Below, one piece after another: positions 41,052-50,482 of a DNA stretch of 64,000 nt. A model generated the notes under the pieces. That model searched no databases and was not told where the DNA came from. It was given only the letters and a program-made list of their open reading frames with translations. The DNA comes from Bacillota bacterium (GTDB lineage: Bacteria; Bacillota; Clostridia; Lachnospirales; Lachnospiraceae). The position numbers were made by a program, and so were the translations under genes. Positions within the stretch are counted from its first letter, which is position 1, and each line of letters opens with the position of its first letter. The stretch spans positions 1-64,000 of the forward strand of contig JAUNDN010000011.1 in assembly GCA_030526045.1 (NCBI GenBank), given 5' to 3'.

Positions 41052-42965
41052 TTATTCTAATTCCTCCAACTGTTCCATCCATATCCTCACGCAGGCATCC
41101 GACGGCATCCGAAGGTCTCCTCTCGGAGATAGCGCAACACTTCCCACCTTCGGACCGTCCGGCAAGCAGGAGCGCTTGAACTGCTGGGCAAAAAACCTTC
41201 TGTAAAAGGTCTTCAGCCATTTTAAAATGACTTTATCCTCATACTGTCCTGCAAAGGATTTCCTGGCAATTCGATAGATCTTTGCGGGTTCAAAGCCACA
41301 CCGCAGCATATAGTAAAGGAAGAAATCATGAAGCTCGTAGGGTCCCACCAGATCCTCCGTCTTCTGGGAAATTACGCCATCCACAGGGGGAAGCAGCTCC
41401 GGACTGACCGGCGTATCCAGCACATCCAAAAGTATCCCTTCAAGCTCCTTGTTCCCACAGGTATCCGCATAGTATTTTACCAGGTGACGCACCAGTGTTT
41501 TCGGCACACCGGCATTGACACCATACATGGACATATGATCCCCATTGTAGGTTGCCCAGCCAAGTGCCAGCTCCGACATATCTCCTGTACCGATCACCAG
41601 AGCGTTTTCACGATTTGCAATATCCATTAAGATTTGGGTCCGCTCTCTGGCCTGACCATTTTCATAGGTTACGTCGTGCTTTTCCATGTCCTGCTTAATA
41701 TCCCTGAAATGAATGGTCACTGCCTCCCTGATGTTGACCTCCTCCAGGGTAGCTCCCAGCACCTTTGCCAGCTTGCAGGCATTGTCATAGGTTCTGTCTG
41801 TGGTTCCAAAACAGGGCATAGTCACTGCAAAAATATTGTTCCTCTTAAGGCCAAGAAGGTCAAAGCATCTTGCCGTTACCAACAAAGCCAGCGTAGAATC
41901 AAGACCACCCGACACCCCGATCACTGCCTTTTCGCAGCCGGTATGCTCATACCGCTTTTTCAGTCCCAGAGACTGAATCGAAAGAATTTCCTCGCAACGC
42001 TTCTCTCTCTCCTCCTGCTTTGTGGGAACAAAGGGCGTGCAAGAAAATTCCCGTTCAAGAGTCGTCTCTTCGGTGTTTAGGGAAAAGGGAATCACCAGAT
42101 AATTCAGGCTCTCATCATATCCAAAAGTGTTCATCCTTCTTCGCTCCATACGTAGTCTGTTTATATCAATATCTCCATAGGTGATCTCATTTTCAAACCG
42201 CTTCGCCTGAGAGAGGATCGTACCGTTCTCCGCTATGATATTTTGACCGCCGAATACCAGATCCTGGGTAGACTCTCCCTCCCCGCTGCTGCAATATACA
42301 TAGCCCGCAATCAGCTTTGCACTGGCTGATTTCACCAGCATTTCCCGATAAACGTCCTTACTGATCGTCTCATTGGAGGCCGAAAGGTTGACTAAAAGTG
42401 TAGCACCTGCCATTGCATGGGCAATACCCGGTGCCTTTGGCACCCAGATATCCTCGCAGATCTCACAGCCTACCAGAAGTCCATCCATACCCTCTGCTTC
42501 CAGCAGAATGTTAGTGCCGAAGGGAACATTCTCTCCATCAAAAAACAGGGAAACAGCCTCCTGATTCCCCGGATGAAAATGCCTTGTCTCATAGAATTCC
42601 CCGTAGGAGGGAATAAAGGTCTTTGGAATAAACGCAAGCACTTCCCCGTCATGTACTGTTGCTGCCACATTATAAAGCTTGCCTTCTCTCTCAAGAGGAA
42701 GCCCAATAAATATCAGGGGATCCTTTCCTTGTGTATGGTCTGTAATAAGCTTCAGCTGTTCCTTGCAGGAGGTAAGAAGACGCTCCTGCAAAAACAGGTC
42801 ACTGCAGGTGTAACCGCAAAGACACAGCTCCGGGAAAACAATGATTTTTGCGCCCTTCCCTGACGCTTCATCGATCCCCGCACAGATCTGCTGTGCATTA
42901 TAAACCGTGTCTGCCACCTTGATTTTCGGAGTGACTGCCGCCACCTTGACAAATCCCTGTCTCAT
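41052..42965 (-). CDS. nadE: Glutamine-dependent NAD+ synthetase
   Basis: A bifunctional enzyme of 637 residues. The N-terminal nitrilase-type glutaminase domain (about 1-280) has the E-K-C triad in IIVFPELCLCGYTC, FIPKTFIPSYGEFYE and VGCEICEDIWVPKA. The C-terminal synthetase domain has the PP-motif GVSGGLDSTLALLVTARC, GTGDMSELALGWATYNGDHM and the C-terminal LKRSCLPDGPKVGSVALSP. Ammonia freed from glutamine is channelled to deamido-NAD. AAGGAA precedes the ATG. It is the last gene of a housekeeping run (hslO, methyltransferase, DUF368, HisC-like) spaced by about 30 bp. Confidence 0.97.
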   Translation of the reverse strand: MRQGFVKVAAVTPKIKVADTVYNAQQICAGIDEASGKGAKIIVFPELCLCGYTCSDLFLQERLLTSCKEQLKLITDHTQGKDPLIFIGLPLEREGKLYNVAATVHDGEVLAFIPKTFIPSYGEFYETRHFHPGNQEAVSLFFDGENVPFGTNILLEAEGMDGLLVGCEICEDIWVPKAPGIAHAMAGATLLVNLSASNETISKDVYREMLVKSASAKLIAGYVYCSSGEGESTQDLVFGGQNIIAENGTILSQAKRFENEITYGDIDINRLRMERRRMNTFGYDESLNYLVIPFSLNTEETTLEREFSCTPFVPTKQEEREKRCEEILSIQSLGLKKRYEHTGCEKAVIGVSGGLDSTLALLVTARCFDLLGLKRNNIFAVTMPCFGTTDRTYDNACKLAKVLGATLEEVNIREAVTIHFRDIKQDMEKHDVTYENGQARERTQILMDIANRENALVIGTGDMSELALGWATYNGDHMSMYGVNAGVPKTLVRHLVKYYADTCGNKELEGILLDVLDTPVSPELLPPVDGVISQKTEDLVGPYELHDFFLYYMLRCGFEPAKIYRIARKSFAGQYEDKVILKWLKTFYRRFFAQQFKRSCLPDGPKVGSVALSPRGDLRMPSDACVRIWMEQLEELE

Positions 42966-42996
42966 GTGTTTCCTTCCCTTCTGCCTGAATCATTCT

Positions 42997-43875
42997 CTAT
43001 CTGCTCTTTTGTAGCAGTACCTTAAGCTCCTCTACCGAAAAAGTGTAAGAAGTATTGCAGAAATGGCAATTGACCTCAATATCCTTATTTTCTGCAATCA
43101 TCTCCTCAATATCCTTCTTTCCGATACTGATGATTGCCTTCTCTACTCTCTTTTTATCACAATTACAATAAAACTGTGCCGGCATGGTATCTGTAATTTC
43201 CAAATCCATCCCGTCAAGCAGTATCCCCAGCATTTCCTCTGCTGTTTTTCCCTGATCAAGAACTGTGGTAACAGAAGGAAATTTTTTGATGTTTTCCTCC
43301 AGTTTTGAGATCACCTCATCCTCCGTAAATGGCATCAGCTGAATAATAAAGCCACCTGCCTGCCTTACGGTATTATCCTTTTCCATTAGGACCCCCAATC
43401 CCACACAGGAGGGTACCTGCTCTGACGTTGCAAAATAATAGGTGAGATCCTCTGCAATCTCCCCTGTCTGTAATACAGTCTGCCCCACATAGGGTTCTTT
43501 TAAACCCATATCTTTGATCACACGAAGCACACCGTTGCCCACTGCACCGCCCACATCCAGCTTGCCTGCTGCATTCGGCGGCAGCATCACCTGTGGCTCA
43601 ATGGCATAGCCCTTTACATTTCCTTTTGCATCCGCTGTGACAGTCATGCCCTTTATCGGGCCATCGCCACTGACCTGCAAAGTCAATAAGTCATTTTCTC
43701 CCTTCAGCATAGCGCCCATCATCACGCCACCCATCATCAGTCTTCCAAGGGCTGCTGTAACCACCGGGCTGGTATCATGAGCCTTTCTTGCAGTCTCCAC
43801 CAATTCTCTGCCCGTTACCGCAAAGGCTCTGATGCTTGCATTTGCCGCTGTTGCTCTGACTATATAATCTGCCAT
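42997..43875 (-). CDS. hslO: Hsp33 redox-regulated chaperone
   Basis: A 292-residue holdase chaperone activated by oxidation. The C-terminal zinc centre CNC-x27-CHFC (CNCDKK and CHFCNTSYTF) is intact. The N-terminal domain has AATAANASIRAFAV-like residues, TAALGRLMMGGVMMGAMLKG and VGNGVLRVIKDMGLKEPYVG, all typical of Hsp33. GAGAGG precedes the ATG. It lies 32 bp upstream of nadE and 31 bp downstream of the methyltransferase. Confidence 0.96.
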   Translation of the reverse strand: MADYIVRATAANASIRAFAVTGRELVETARKAHDTSPVVTAALGRLMMGGVMMGAMLKGENDLLTLQVSGDGPIKGMTVTADAKGNVKGYAIEPQVMLPPNAAGKLDVGGAVGNGVLRVIKDMGLKEPYVGQTVLQTGEIAEDLTYYFATSEQVPSCVGLGVLMEKDNTVRQAGGFIIQLMPFTEDEVISKLEENIKKFPSVTTVLDQGKTAEEMLGILLDGMDLEITDTMPAQFYCNCDKKRVEKAIISIGKKDIEEMIAENKDIEVNCHFCNTSYTFSVEELKVLLQKSR

Positions 43876-43905
43876 ATGATAGACCTCTCATCTTTTCTAA
43901 GTCTT

Positions 43906-44712
43906 CTATGCTTTCTGCTTACTGCATTCTCTTGCAATCACATAGATTCGTTCGCTCGTTTCTATAGGTGCTTCATGGGTATCCGCATCAAGCGCAAGCA
44001 CAAACTCCATTCCGGCTCTTTCTACAAAGTCCTTCATTTCTTCAAGCGTATAGCCTCTCTGAAAATGGGTCTCCGTAAATCGCCGGAACAGTTCTTCCTT
44101 CTTTTCTTTCACGAAGATAGTCAGATCATATTCATTGACCCGATCCTCCTCATGATAGTAGTTTTCCCAGATAAAGCTACAGTCATCCCGATTTTCCGCA
44201 ATCGTAGTATCTCCGATGACCTGCTCATATTTATATACCGTATTGAAGTCAAAAAGGAAAATCCCACCGGGATAAAGATAATTATTGACCAGTCCGAAGG
44301 TTTCCTCCACTTCATCATTCTCAAGAAGATAATTTACGCTGTCACAGACGCTGATCACAGTTCCCACCGTGCTGAAAAGGTCCAGTTCTCTCATATCCTG
44401 ACATAGATACAGAATTTCACTTCCTGACTTTTCCTTTTTCTCGAGTGCTATGTTCAGCATTTCCTGAGACAGATCCACACCGATCATATCATACCCCTTC
44501 TGATACAAAAGCTCTGTCAGTGTTCCGGTTCCGCATCCCAGATCCAGCACCAGATTGCGCTCAGAGTCCAGAATGCCCTGTTCCTTGTCCCTGACCGGCT
44601 TCGAGATTCCATACTTTTTTATCAGCTTCACAAGAAAATCTGCCCACTCCTGATAGGGCGTGTCATCCATAAAGATGTCATAGACACCGGCAAAATCCGT
44701 ATATGCTTCCAA
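43906..44712 (-). CDS. Class I SAM-dependent methyltransferase
   Basis: A 268-residue methyltransferase that starts EAYTDFAGVYDIFMDDTPYQ. Motif I is LVLDLGCGTGTLTELL, followed by GVDLSQEMLNIAL and the motif CDSVNYLLENDEVEETFGLV. GGIFLFDFNTVYKYE and a C-terminal ERAGMEFVLALDADTHEAPI follow. Members of this branch are small-molecule or RNA methyltransferases of unknown substrate. Start is TTG with GGGGGAT six bases upstream, overlapping the DUF368 stop region by spacing of one base. Co-transcribed with hslO and nadE. Confidence 0.88.
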   Translation of the reverse strand: MEAYTDFAGVYDIFMDDTPYQEWADFLVKLIKKYGISKPVRDKEQGILDSERNLVLDLGCGTGTLTELLYQKGYDMIGVDLSQEMLNIALEKKEKSGSEILYLCQDMRELDLFSTVGTVISVCDSVNYLLENDEVEETFGLVNNYLYPGGIFLFDFNTVYKYEQVIGDTTIAENRDDCSFIWENYYHEEDRVNEYDLTIFVKEKKEELFRRFTETHFQRGYTLEEMKDFVERAGMEFVLALDADTHEAPIETSERIYVIARECSKQKA

Positions 44713-44713
44713 A

Positions 44714-45559
44714 TCAATCCCCCAGCTTCATCGCAATCACAAAGCCCACAGCAAACGTAACAATACTTACCAGCACACTCCATATCGTAACTGTACTGAT
44801 TCCCACAGACAACAGTACTGCAATGGGAGAAGCCACGATCAGTCCGATAATAGCCCAGTAAGCCTGTATGGGGAATTTTTCAAAAATAACCTCGATCAGC
44901 TTGGCAATGGCAAAAATGCCAACCACGATTCCCAGTCCTGCCGGCACCAGAACACCGCAGCCTTGCAGAATCCCCTGCATGTCAAAGGAGACCAGTGCTG
45001 TTACAAAATTCTTAATGGAAGAAATGATCGGGTTATAATATCCCAGCAAAAGCAGCATCATAGAACCGCTGACACCGGGAATCACCATCGTTGCGGAAGC
45101 AATGATTCCAACTGCGAAGAGCTTGATCACCGACCACAGGCTGAAGGAAAGATCTGCCGCATTGCCCTCGTGCTCGCCCAAAGCTGCCATCCCAACAACA
45201 ACTGCAAAGAAAATCAGGAAAGGAATGATATAGCTGACCTTGATGCCCTTCCCCTTCACCTTCTTGCAGATAGCAGGCAGTCCGCCCACGATCAAACCGA
45301 TAAACAGACAGCTTGTCTGCAGCGGGAAATGCTCAAATGCAGGTTCTATGATAAAGGACAGTCCCACCAGTGCAATTCCGATTCCGATAAAAAGCGGGAT
45401 CAGAAATTTCATGCTCTGTTTGAATTCCTTGAAAAGATGCGTCAGGCAATGGATAAACTTATCATAAATCCCCATGGAAACTGCCATGGTTCCTCCGCTG
45501 ACTCCGGGAATAATATTGGCAACTCCCATTACCATACCTTTTAATATTAGCTTAATCAT
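44714..45559 (-). CDS. DUF368 membrane protein, PopT-type
   Basis: A 281-residue protein with eight or more helices. The repeated NIIPGVSGGTMAVSMGIYDK (N half) and MVIPGVSGSMMLLLLGYYN (C half) are the DUF368 signature. Members of DUF368 (PopT) have been shown to transport undecaprenyl phosphate across the membrane, the same step served by some DedA proteins. A DedA gene is present at 34292 in this window. The start overlaps the HisC-like gene by 8 bp. Confidence 0.92.
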   Translation of the reverse strand: MIKLILKGMVMGVANIIPGVSGGTMAVSMGIYDKFIHCLTHLFKEFKQSMKFLIPLFIGIGIALVGLSFIIEPAFEHFPLQTSCLFIGLIVGGLPAICKKVKGKGIKVSYIIPFLIFFAVVVGMAALGEHEGNAADLSFSLWSVIKLFAVGIIASATMVIPGVSGSMMLLLLGYYNPIISSIKNFVTALVSFDMQGILQGCGVLVPAGLGIVVGIFAIAKLIEVIFEKFPIQAYWAIIGLIVASPIAVLLSVGISTVTIWSVLVSIVTFAVGFVIAMKLGD

Positions 45560-46619
45560 CTGTTCTCTCCTTTAAATATGTTTTTAAAAATGTAATTAAC
45601 TTTTCCATCTGCTCATCGGTTCCGATGGTAATCCGCAGATAATTGTCGATCCTTGGCTTATTCCAATGTCTCACATAAATTTGATTTGCTTTTAAAGCCT
45701 CAAAGAGCTCTCTGGCCGGAACACTTTTGTGAGAGGCAAAAATAAAGTTGCTCTTAGAATCCTCAAAAACAAACCCAAGCTCCGATAGCTGCTTTTTGGT
45801 CCATTCCCGCGTCTTAATTATTTTGCCAACAATCTCCCGGAAATACGCCTCATCCTTAACCGCCTCTGTTCCAAGCTCAATGGCTGGCATATTCATAGTA
45901 TAGGAATTGAAGGAAAACTTCACATCCTTCAGATAACCGATCAGCTTTTCGTTTGCCATGGCATAGCCTACCCGCATTCCTGCCATTGCCCTGGATTTGG
46001 AAAAGGTCTGTACTACCATCAGATTATCATATTTGTCAATCAGTGGCAGCATACTCAGCCCGCCAAAATCCACATAAGCTTCATCAATGATTACCACGGA
46101 ATCCGGATTTGCCGCAACGATCTCTTCAAACATCCCAGGCTCCTCCAGCACACCGGTAGGCGCATTGGGATTCGGAATAATGATTCCGCCGTTGGGAATC
46201 AAATAATCTTCCTTTTTAATGCGGAAACGCTCGTCAAGCGCACAGGTCTGATAAGGAATCCGAAAGACCTCCGCCCAGACATCATAAAAGGAATAGGTGA
46301 TATCCGGAAACAAAATCGGCTTTTCTCCGTTAAAAAAAGTCATAAATGCCATGGCAAGCACATCATCCGAGCCAACCCCCACAAAGATCTGCTCCGGCTT
46401 GATCCGATAATGCTCTGCCAGCGCATTCACCAGCTTTTCCGCATTCATATCGGGGTAAAGACGCAGCCTTTCAAAGTCAAATTGCTGTGCTGCTCTGCGT
46501 ACACCGGGCGCCGGCGGATAGGGGCATTCATTGGTATTCAGCTTGATGACACCCGACTGCCTTGGCTGTTCTCCTGCCACATAGGGCTCTACTTTTCTTA
46601 CATTCTCTTCCCAGCTCAT
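45552..46619 (-). CDS. HisC-like class II aminotransferase
   Basis: A 355-residue PLP enzyme of the histidinol-phosphate/aromatic aminotransferase group. It starts MSWEENVRKVEPYVAGEQPR and has KLNTNECPYPPAPGV and FVGVGSDDVLAMAFMTFFNG. The PNPNAPTG loop is followed by VIIDEAYVDFG and the Schiff-base lysine in VVQTFSKSRAMAGMRVGYAM. Length fits HisC. Whether it serves histidine or another pathway is open, because no other his genes are visible. The ATG at 46619 follows GAGGAG at six bases; the open extension upstream has no ribosome binding site. It overlaps DUF368 by 8 bp. Confidence 0.9.
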   Translation of the reverse strand: MSWEENVRKVEPYVAGEQPRQSGVIKLNTNECPYPPAPGVRRAAQQFDFERLRLYPDMNAEKLVNALAEHYRIKPEQIFVGVGSDDVLAMAFMTFFNGEKPILFPDITYSFYDVWAEVFRIPYQTCALDERFRIKKEDYLIPNGGIIIPNPNAPTGVLEEPGMFEEIVAANPDSVVIIDEAYVDFGGLSMLPLIDKYDNLMVVQTFSKSRAMAGMRVGYAMANEKLIGYLKDVKFSFNSYTMNMPAIELGTEAVKDEAYFREIVGKIIKTREWTKKQLSELGFVFEDSKSNFIFASHKSVPARELFEALKANQIYVRHWNKPRIDNYLRITIGTDEQMEKLITFLKTYLKERTDD

Positions 46620-46704
46620 GATTCTCCTCATTTCAGCTGCTTTGGCAACTCTTTCCAATTAATCTGTTACCTATGGTAACATCATCCGTCTTAGCCTGCA
46701 AGTC

Positions 46705-47721
46705 TTATTCCGCTTTCCACTCCTTAGCAGCTTTCCGGTAAATCCCAGCCTGTTCCTCCACTCCAAGCGCTTCATAGCAGTCTGCTAGTCGCTGCAACGG
46801 CTGGTCACCCCCACTGTGGATATTCAGTATACTTGCCGTCTCATAGGCCGCATTGTAATACCAGATAGACGCCTCCGTATAATCTCCCTGCCCAAAATAA
46901 TACTCTCCAAGTTCAAAACAGACTTCGCTGATTCCCTCATCGGTCACACCCTTCATGGCATGCCGGTACATTTTCAGGTAATCCCCGTTCAGCCTGGCTG
47001 CTCTTACCACCACGCAGAGCGCTTCCTTCATCTGCTCCGGTTTCGTTCCACAGCCCTCTGCAATTTGGGTAAAGTAGGCTTCAGCCCGCCTAAGTTCCTC
47101 CCGGCTGCCGGAAATCAGAATTTCCTTTGCATACATGGTAAACAGTCGCTCGGATAATTCTTCACCCCGCTGTATCATCCTCTCAAATATCTGAATATCT
47201 CTGCCGGAATGATTATTTTCCGGCAAATGGGTAATCTCAATTTCACTGTCAAAAACCACCGGAAGCAGCCGTACCGTCTCGTGTACCGGTTCGATCCACT
47301 GAAAGGAACGCTGCCTCTTAAACAGCTTGGGACGAAGCTCTCTGTCAAAGTTATAGACCGTCCCGTTTGAGAGCTGATTGCCATAATACATCTGCACGAT
47401 TTCGATTTCCGGCAGAAGTGTTTCCTTCAAAAGACGGAATTTTTCACGATTTTCCTCATCTACAACTTCATCTGCATCAGCGGAATAAATATAGTCGCAG
47501 GTAGCCTTGGAAAAGGCAAAATTCCGGGCAGCGGAAAAGTCATTCACCCATTCAAAATCATAAATCTGATCGGTATATTTTGCTGCAATTTCCTTCGTCC
47601 GGTCCGTTGAGCCGGTATCTACTATAACTATTTCGTCCATCAGATCACTGATGCTTTCAAGGCATCTTTTAAGGACCTTTTCTTCATTCTTCACGATCAT
47701 ACAAAGGGTAATTGTAACCAT
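46705..47721 (-). CDS. GT2 glycosyltransferase with TPR-like C-terminus
   Basis: A 338-residue SunS/WaaE-type GT2 glycosyltransferase. The GT-A core has TLCMIVKNEEKVLKRCLESI, VDTGSTDRTKEIAAKYTDQI, DYIYSADADEVVDEENREKF (metal DxD in ADADE) and a downstream VRLLPVVFDSEIEITHLPEN. The C-terminal 110 residues have tetratricopeptide-like pairs (AYFTQIAEGCG; CFELGEYYFGQGDYTEASIW). GGAGAG precedes the ATG. It is divergent to the membrane protein at 47819 and could glycosylate a protein or polysaccharide. Confidence 0.88.
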   Translation of the reverse strand: MVTITLCMIVKNEEKVLKRCLESISDLMDEIVIVDTGSTDRTKEIAAKYTDQIYDFEWVNDFSAARNFAFSKATCDYIYSADADEVVDEENREKFRLLKETLLPEIEIVQMYYGNQLSNGTVYNFDRELRPKLFKRQRSFQWIEPVHETVRLLPVVFDSEIEITHLPENNHSGRDIQIFERMIQRGEELSERLFTMYAKEILISGSREELRRAEAYFTQIAEGCGTKPEQMKEALCVVVRAARLNGDYLKMYRHAMKGVTDEGISEVCFELGEYYFGQGDYTEASIWYYNAAYETASILNIHSGGDQPLQRLADCYEALGVEEQAGIYRKAAKEWKAE

Positions 47722-47743
47722 GTGCTCTCCATCCTTACATTTA

Positions 47744-47772
47744 TTGACAACCGGACTGCTTTCATCTATAGT
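47744..47772 (+). promoter_or_regulatory. Promoter of the DUF6020-like gene
   Basis: Perfect TTGACA (47744-47749), a 17-base spacer and TATAGT (47767-47772), 47 bases upstream of the start codon. It overlaps the first codons of no gene and faces away from the GT2 gene. Confidence 0.7.
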
Positions 47773-47818
47773 ATTTTTAGTATTATATCACAAGAAAAAG
47801 CTTAGTGGGAGTCCTCAT

Positions 47819-49597
47819 ATGCGTATCAAAATGAAAAACAATTTACTGACAAAATCCATTCAAAGCTTTTTTGCCACCTGGGCGCTTATGATGGCAAGCC
47901 GGATGCAGGTTGGAAACATCCTGACATTAGTGTTTTTTCTCTTATGCTTTTTCTTTTTTCGTCATATTGACGTGCGCCTGTCAAAATCAGACTTTGAACA
48001 TACGAAATATACTTCCGCCGTCTGCCTGGTGCTGGCTGCCATTTTTTCAGCACTCTATATGGCAGTGGATTACACCTATTATGTAGAAAATCTCACCAAC
48101 CCCTTGTTTCGCATCAGCATTTTAACTGCGGTTCTGATCGGTTTTCTGGTACTGTTTTACAATCTGGTGCTTTTGCTCTTTTCCTTCACCGGTGACAAAA
48201 ATCGTATGAATGCCCTGTTGTTTTCGGATGGCGAACCGACAACACCTCTGTTTTCCTTTTATCAGAAGCACCCGGCACTCTGTGCCTTTCTTCTCTGTAT
48301 ACTGTGCTGGCTGCCCTATTTTCTGTATCAATATCCGGGCATTATGACACCGGACAGTATCAATCAGCTGGAGCAGGTGCTCCATGTGATTCCCTACAGC
48401 AATCATCATCCTTTCATGCATACCCTGTTGATTGGACTCTTTTACAATATGGGGTATAGACTTACCGGCAACATGGTCGTTGCCATGTCTTTCTATACCT
48501 TTTTCCAGATGTGTATGCTGGCGCTTGCCGTCAGTTATCTGATCGGCACTCTTCGGCAGTTTCGATTAAGATCTCTTGGTTGCTTTATCATTACCTTGCT
48601 TTATGCATTGATTCCCTACCACGCTGTTTTTTCGGTTACGGTATGGAAGGATATTCTCTTTGCCGCCGGAGTTCTCTTCTTCGGCTGCTCCATGCTACGC
48701 CTTTTGAAGGAAATCACGATCCCTTCTCTGATTGTCATGGGAATCTCCGGGCTTGTGATGTGTCTTTTCCGCTCCAACGGCTGGTATGCATACCTTCTGT
48801 GCCTGCCTTTTCTGCTGCTTTATTTTCGCAGAAAAGCCAAAACGGTTTTCCCGGTACTGATTGGCGCATTTGCCGTTGCTGTTATCGTCAAATATCCTGT
48901 GATGAATTCACTTTCCGTGACACAGCCGGATCTGATTGAATCCCTTTCCGTTCCTACACAGCAGATCACTGCAGTCATCTGCAATGACCGTCCTTTGACG
49001 CAGGAGCAGCTTACCCTCATTGAAAATGTCGTTGATCTTACCTATATTAAGGAGCTGTATAATCCCTACTATGCCGACAATATCAAGGAGCTGGTCCGTG
49101 CCGGACATCAGGACTATCTTGTGGCGCATAAGAGAGAATTCCTGAAGCTCTGGATTCAGCTCGGTCTTGCTTATCCTGGGGATTATCTGGAGGCTTATAT
49201 TTACCAGACCTACGGCTACTGGTATCCGGATTCCTTTTATCTGGTGGCAGAAGCAGAGGGTGTGAGTGCCACCAGCCTTGGTGTATCCCACACTCCGCTG
49301 ATTGGCGGTCCGTTGGTCGTAAAGGGAAAAGAAATTGCAATCAAACTGGGAGGCATGCTTCCTCTTTACGGTACGCTCTGGAGCATGGGTGTAGCGCTCT
49401 GGATACTGATTTTCTGTATTGGCAATTCCTTTATCCGCAGGGAAAAAAGAAAACTGATTCTCTATCTGCCCACTGTTGCTCTTTTCCTTACCGTAATGCT
49501 GGCAACACCGGTTGCAACCGAGTTCCGCTATGTATACTTTCTCGTATTCGGACTGCCGTTTTATCTGATCACATCGGTGCTCCGTCTTCCGGAGTAA
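47819..49597 (+). CDS. DUF6020-like polytopic membrane protein
   Basis: A membrane protein of 592 residues with about 12 helices. It has the features of the GT-C-like proteins listed as DUF6020: IMTPDSINQLEQVLHVIPY with SNHHPFMHTLLIGLFYN, PYHAVFSVTVWKDILFAAGV, CLFRSNGWYAYLLCLPF and TPVATEFRYVYFLVFGLPFY at the C-terminus. It is a paralogue of the protein at 61890 (569 residues), which shares NHxP, WKD and FRYVY. Such proteins are thought to act on polyprenyl-linked sugars or surface polymers, but the reaction is unknown. GGGAG lies seven bases before the ATG. Strong own promoter and terminator. Confidence 0.82.
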   Translation: MRIKMKNNLLTKSIQSFFATWALMMASRMQVGNILTLVFFLLCFFFFRHIDVRLSKSDFEHTKYTSAVCLVLAAIFSALYMAVDYTYYVENLTNPLFRISILTAVLIGFLVLFYNLVLLLFSFTGDKNRMNALLFSDGEPTTPLFSFYQKHPALCAFLLCILCWLPYFLYQYPGIMTPDSINQLEQVLHVIPYSNHHPFMHTLLIGLFYNMGYRLTGNMVVAMSFYTFFQMCMLALAVSYLIGTLRQFRLRSLGCFIITLLYALIPYHAVFSVTVWKDILFAAGVLFFGCSMLRLLKEITIPSLIVMGISGLVMCLFRSNGWYAYLLCLPFLLLYFRRKAKTVFPVLIGAFAVAVIVKYPVMNSLSVTQPDLIESLSVPTQQITAVICNDRPLTQEQLTLIENVVDLTYIKELYNPYYADNIKELVRAGHQDYLVAHKREFLKLWIQLGLAYPGDYLEAYIYQTYGYWYPDSFYLVAEAEGVSATSLGVSHTPLIGGPLVVKGKEIAIKLGGMLPLYGTLWSMGVALWILIFCIGNSFIRREKRKLILYLPTVALFLTVMLATPVATEFRYVYFLVFGLPFYLITSVLRLPE

Positions 49598-49622
49598 AAT
49601 CAAACAGCACAATAGAAAATAA

Positions 49623-49674
49623 AGCTCTCAGACTTTACCTGTTCGAAGCGAAGCAAGTTTAAAGTCTGAGAGCT
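49623..49674 (+). terminator. Terminator of the DUF6020-like gene
   Basis: A perfect 15-base-pair stem, AGCTCTCAGACTTTA (49623-49637) with TAAAGTCTGAGAGCT (49660-49674), a 22-base loop and a following GTTTTAATTTTTT tail. Confidence 0.9.
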
Positions 49675-49759
49675 GTTTTAATTTTTTATGTGCGGGTTAG
49701 ATTTTTCTGCCTCGCATTAACGTGTGCCAAGCACATAGATACCACCCTGGCGTAATGCT

Positions 49760-50482
49760 CTACAGTACCTTGGATAAAAAGTCCTGCAATCGTTGGCACT
49801 GGGGATTGTTAAAGAATTCATAGGGAGTATTTTCCTCCATAATGATCCCTTCATCCATAAACAGCACCTTGGTTCCCACCTCACGGGCAAAGCCCATTTC
49901 ATGTGTTACCACCACCATAGTCATACCACTGTTGGCAAGCCCCTTCATGACATCCAGAACCTCCCCCACCATCTCAGGGTCAAGGGCTGAGGTCGGTTCA
50001 TCAAACAGCATTACCTTCGGCTGCATGGCAAGCGATCTGACAATCGCAATTCTCTGCTTTTGTCCACCGGAAAGCTGGCTGGGATAGGCGTCCGCCTTTT
50101 CCTTAAGTCCCACTCTTGTAAGCAGGGTAAGGGCATTTTCCTGCGCTTCTTCCTTGCTCATCAGCTTTAGCTTTACAGGCGCAAGCGTTATATTATCCAT
50201 GATAGAAAGATTGTTAAACAGATTAAAGTTCTGAAAAACCATTCCCATATGCTCTCTGATCTTGTCAATATTGACCTTGGGATCAGTAATTTTCTGCCCG
50301 TCAAACCAGATTTCTCCGCTGGTAGGTGTTTCGAGAAGATTCAGGCATCGAAGGAAGGTACTTTTACCGGAACCGGAGGGACCTACGACAACAATTTTTT
50401 CCCCCTGATGGACATGATAGTTAACACCTCTCAGCACATGGTTGTCCTCAAATTTTTTGTGAAGATCCTTAACGATTATCAC
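49760..50482 (-). CDS. Polar amino acid ABC transporter ATPase
   Basis: An ATPase of 240 residues of the GlnQ/ArtM/HisP group. Walker A is GPSGSGKST, signature LSGGQKQR, Walker [13 protein letters not shown] and the switch His in [32 protein letters not shown] is typical of polar amino acid transporters. I choose the GTG at 50482, which has AGGAGG ten bases upstream. It overlaps the permease gene by 14 bp. With the permease and the binding lipoprotein it makes a complete importer; the specific amino acid is not determined. Confidence 0.94.
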   Translation of the reverse strand: MIIVKDLHKKFEDNHVLRGVNYHVHQGEKIVVVGPSGSGKSTFLRCLNLLETPTSGEIWFDGQKITDPKVNIDKIREHMGMVFQNFNLFNNLSIMDNITLAPVKLKLMSKEEAQENALTLLTRVGLKEKADAYPSQLSGGQKQRIAIVRSLAMQPKVMLFDEPTSALDPEMVGEVLDVMKGLANSGMTMVVVTHEMGFAREVGTKVLFMDEGIIMEENTPYEFFNNPQCQRLQDFLSKVL

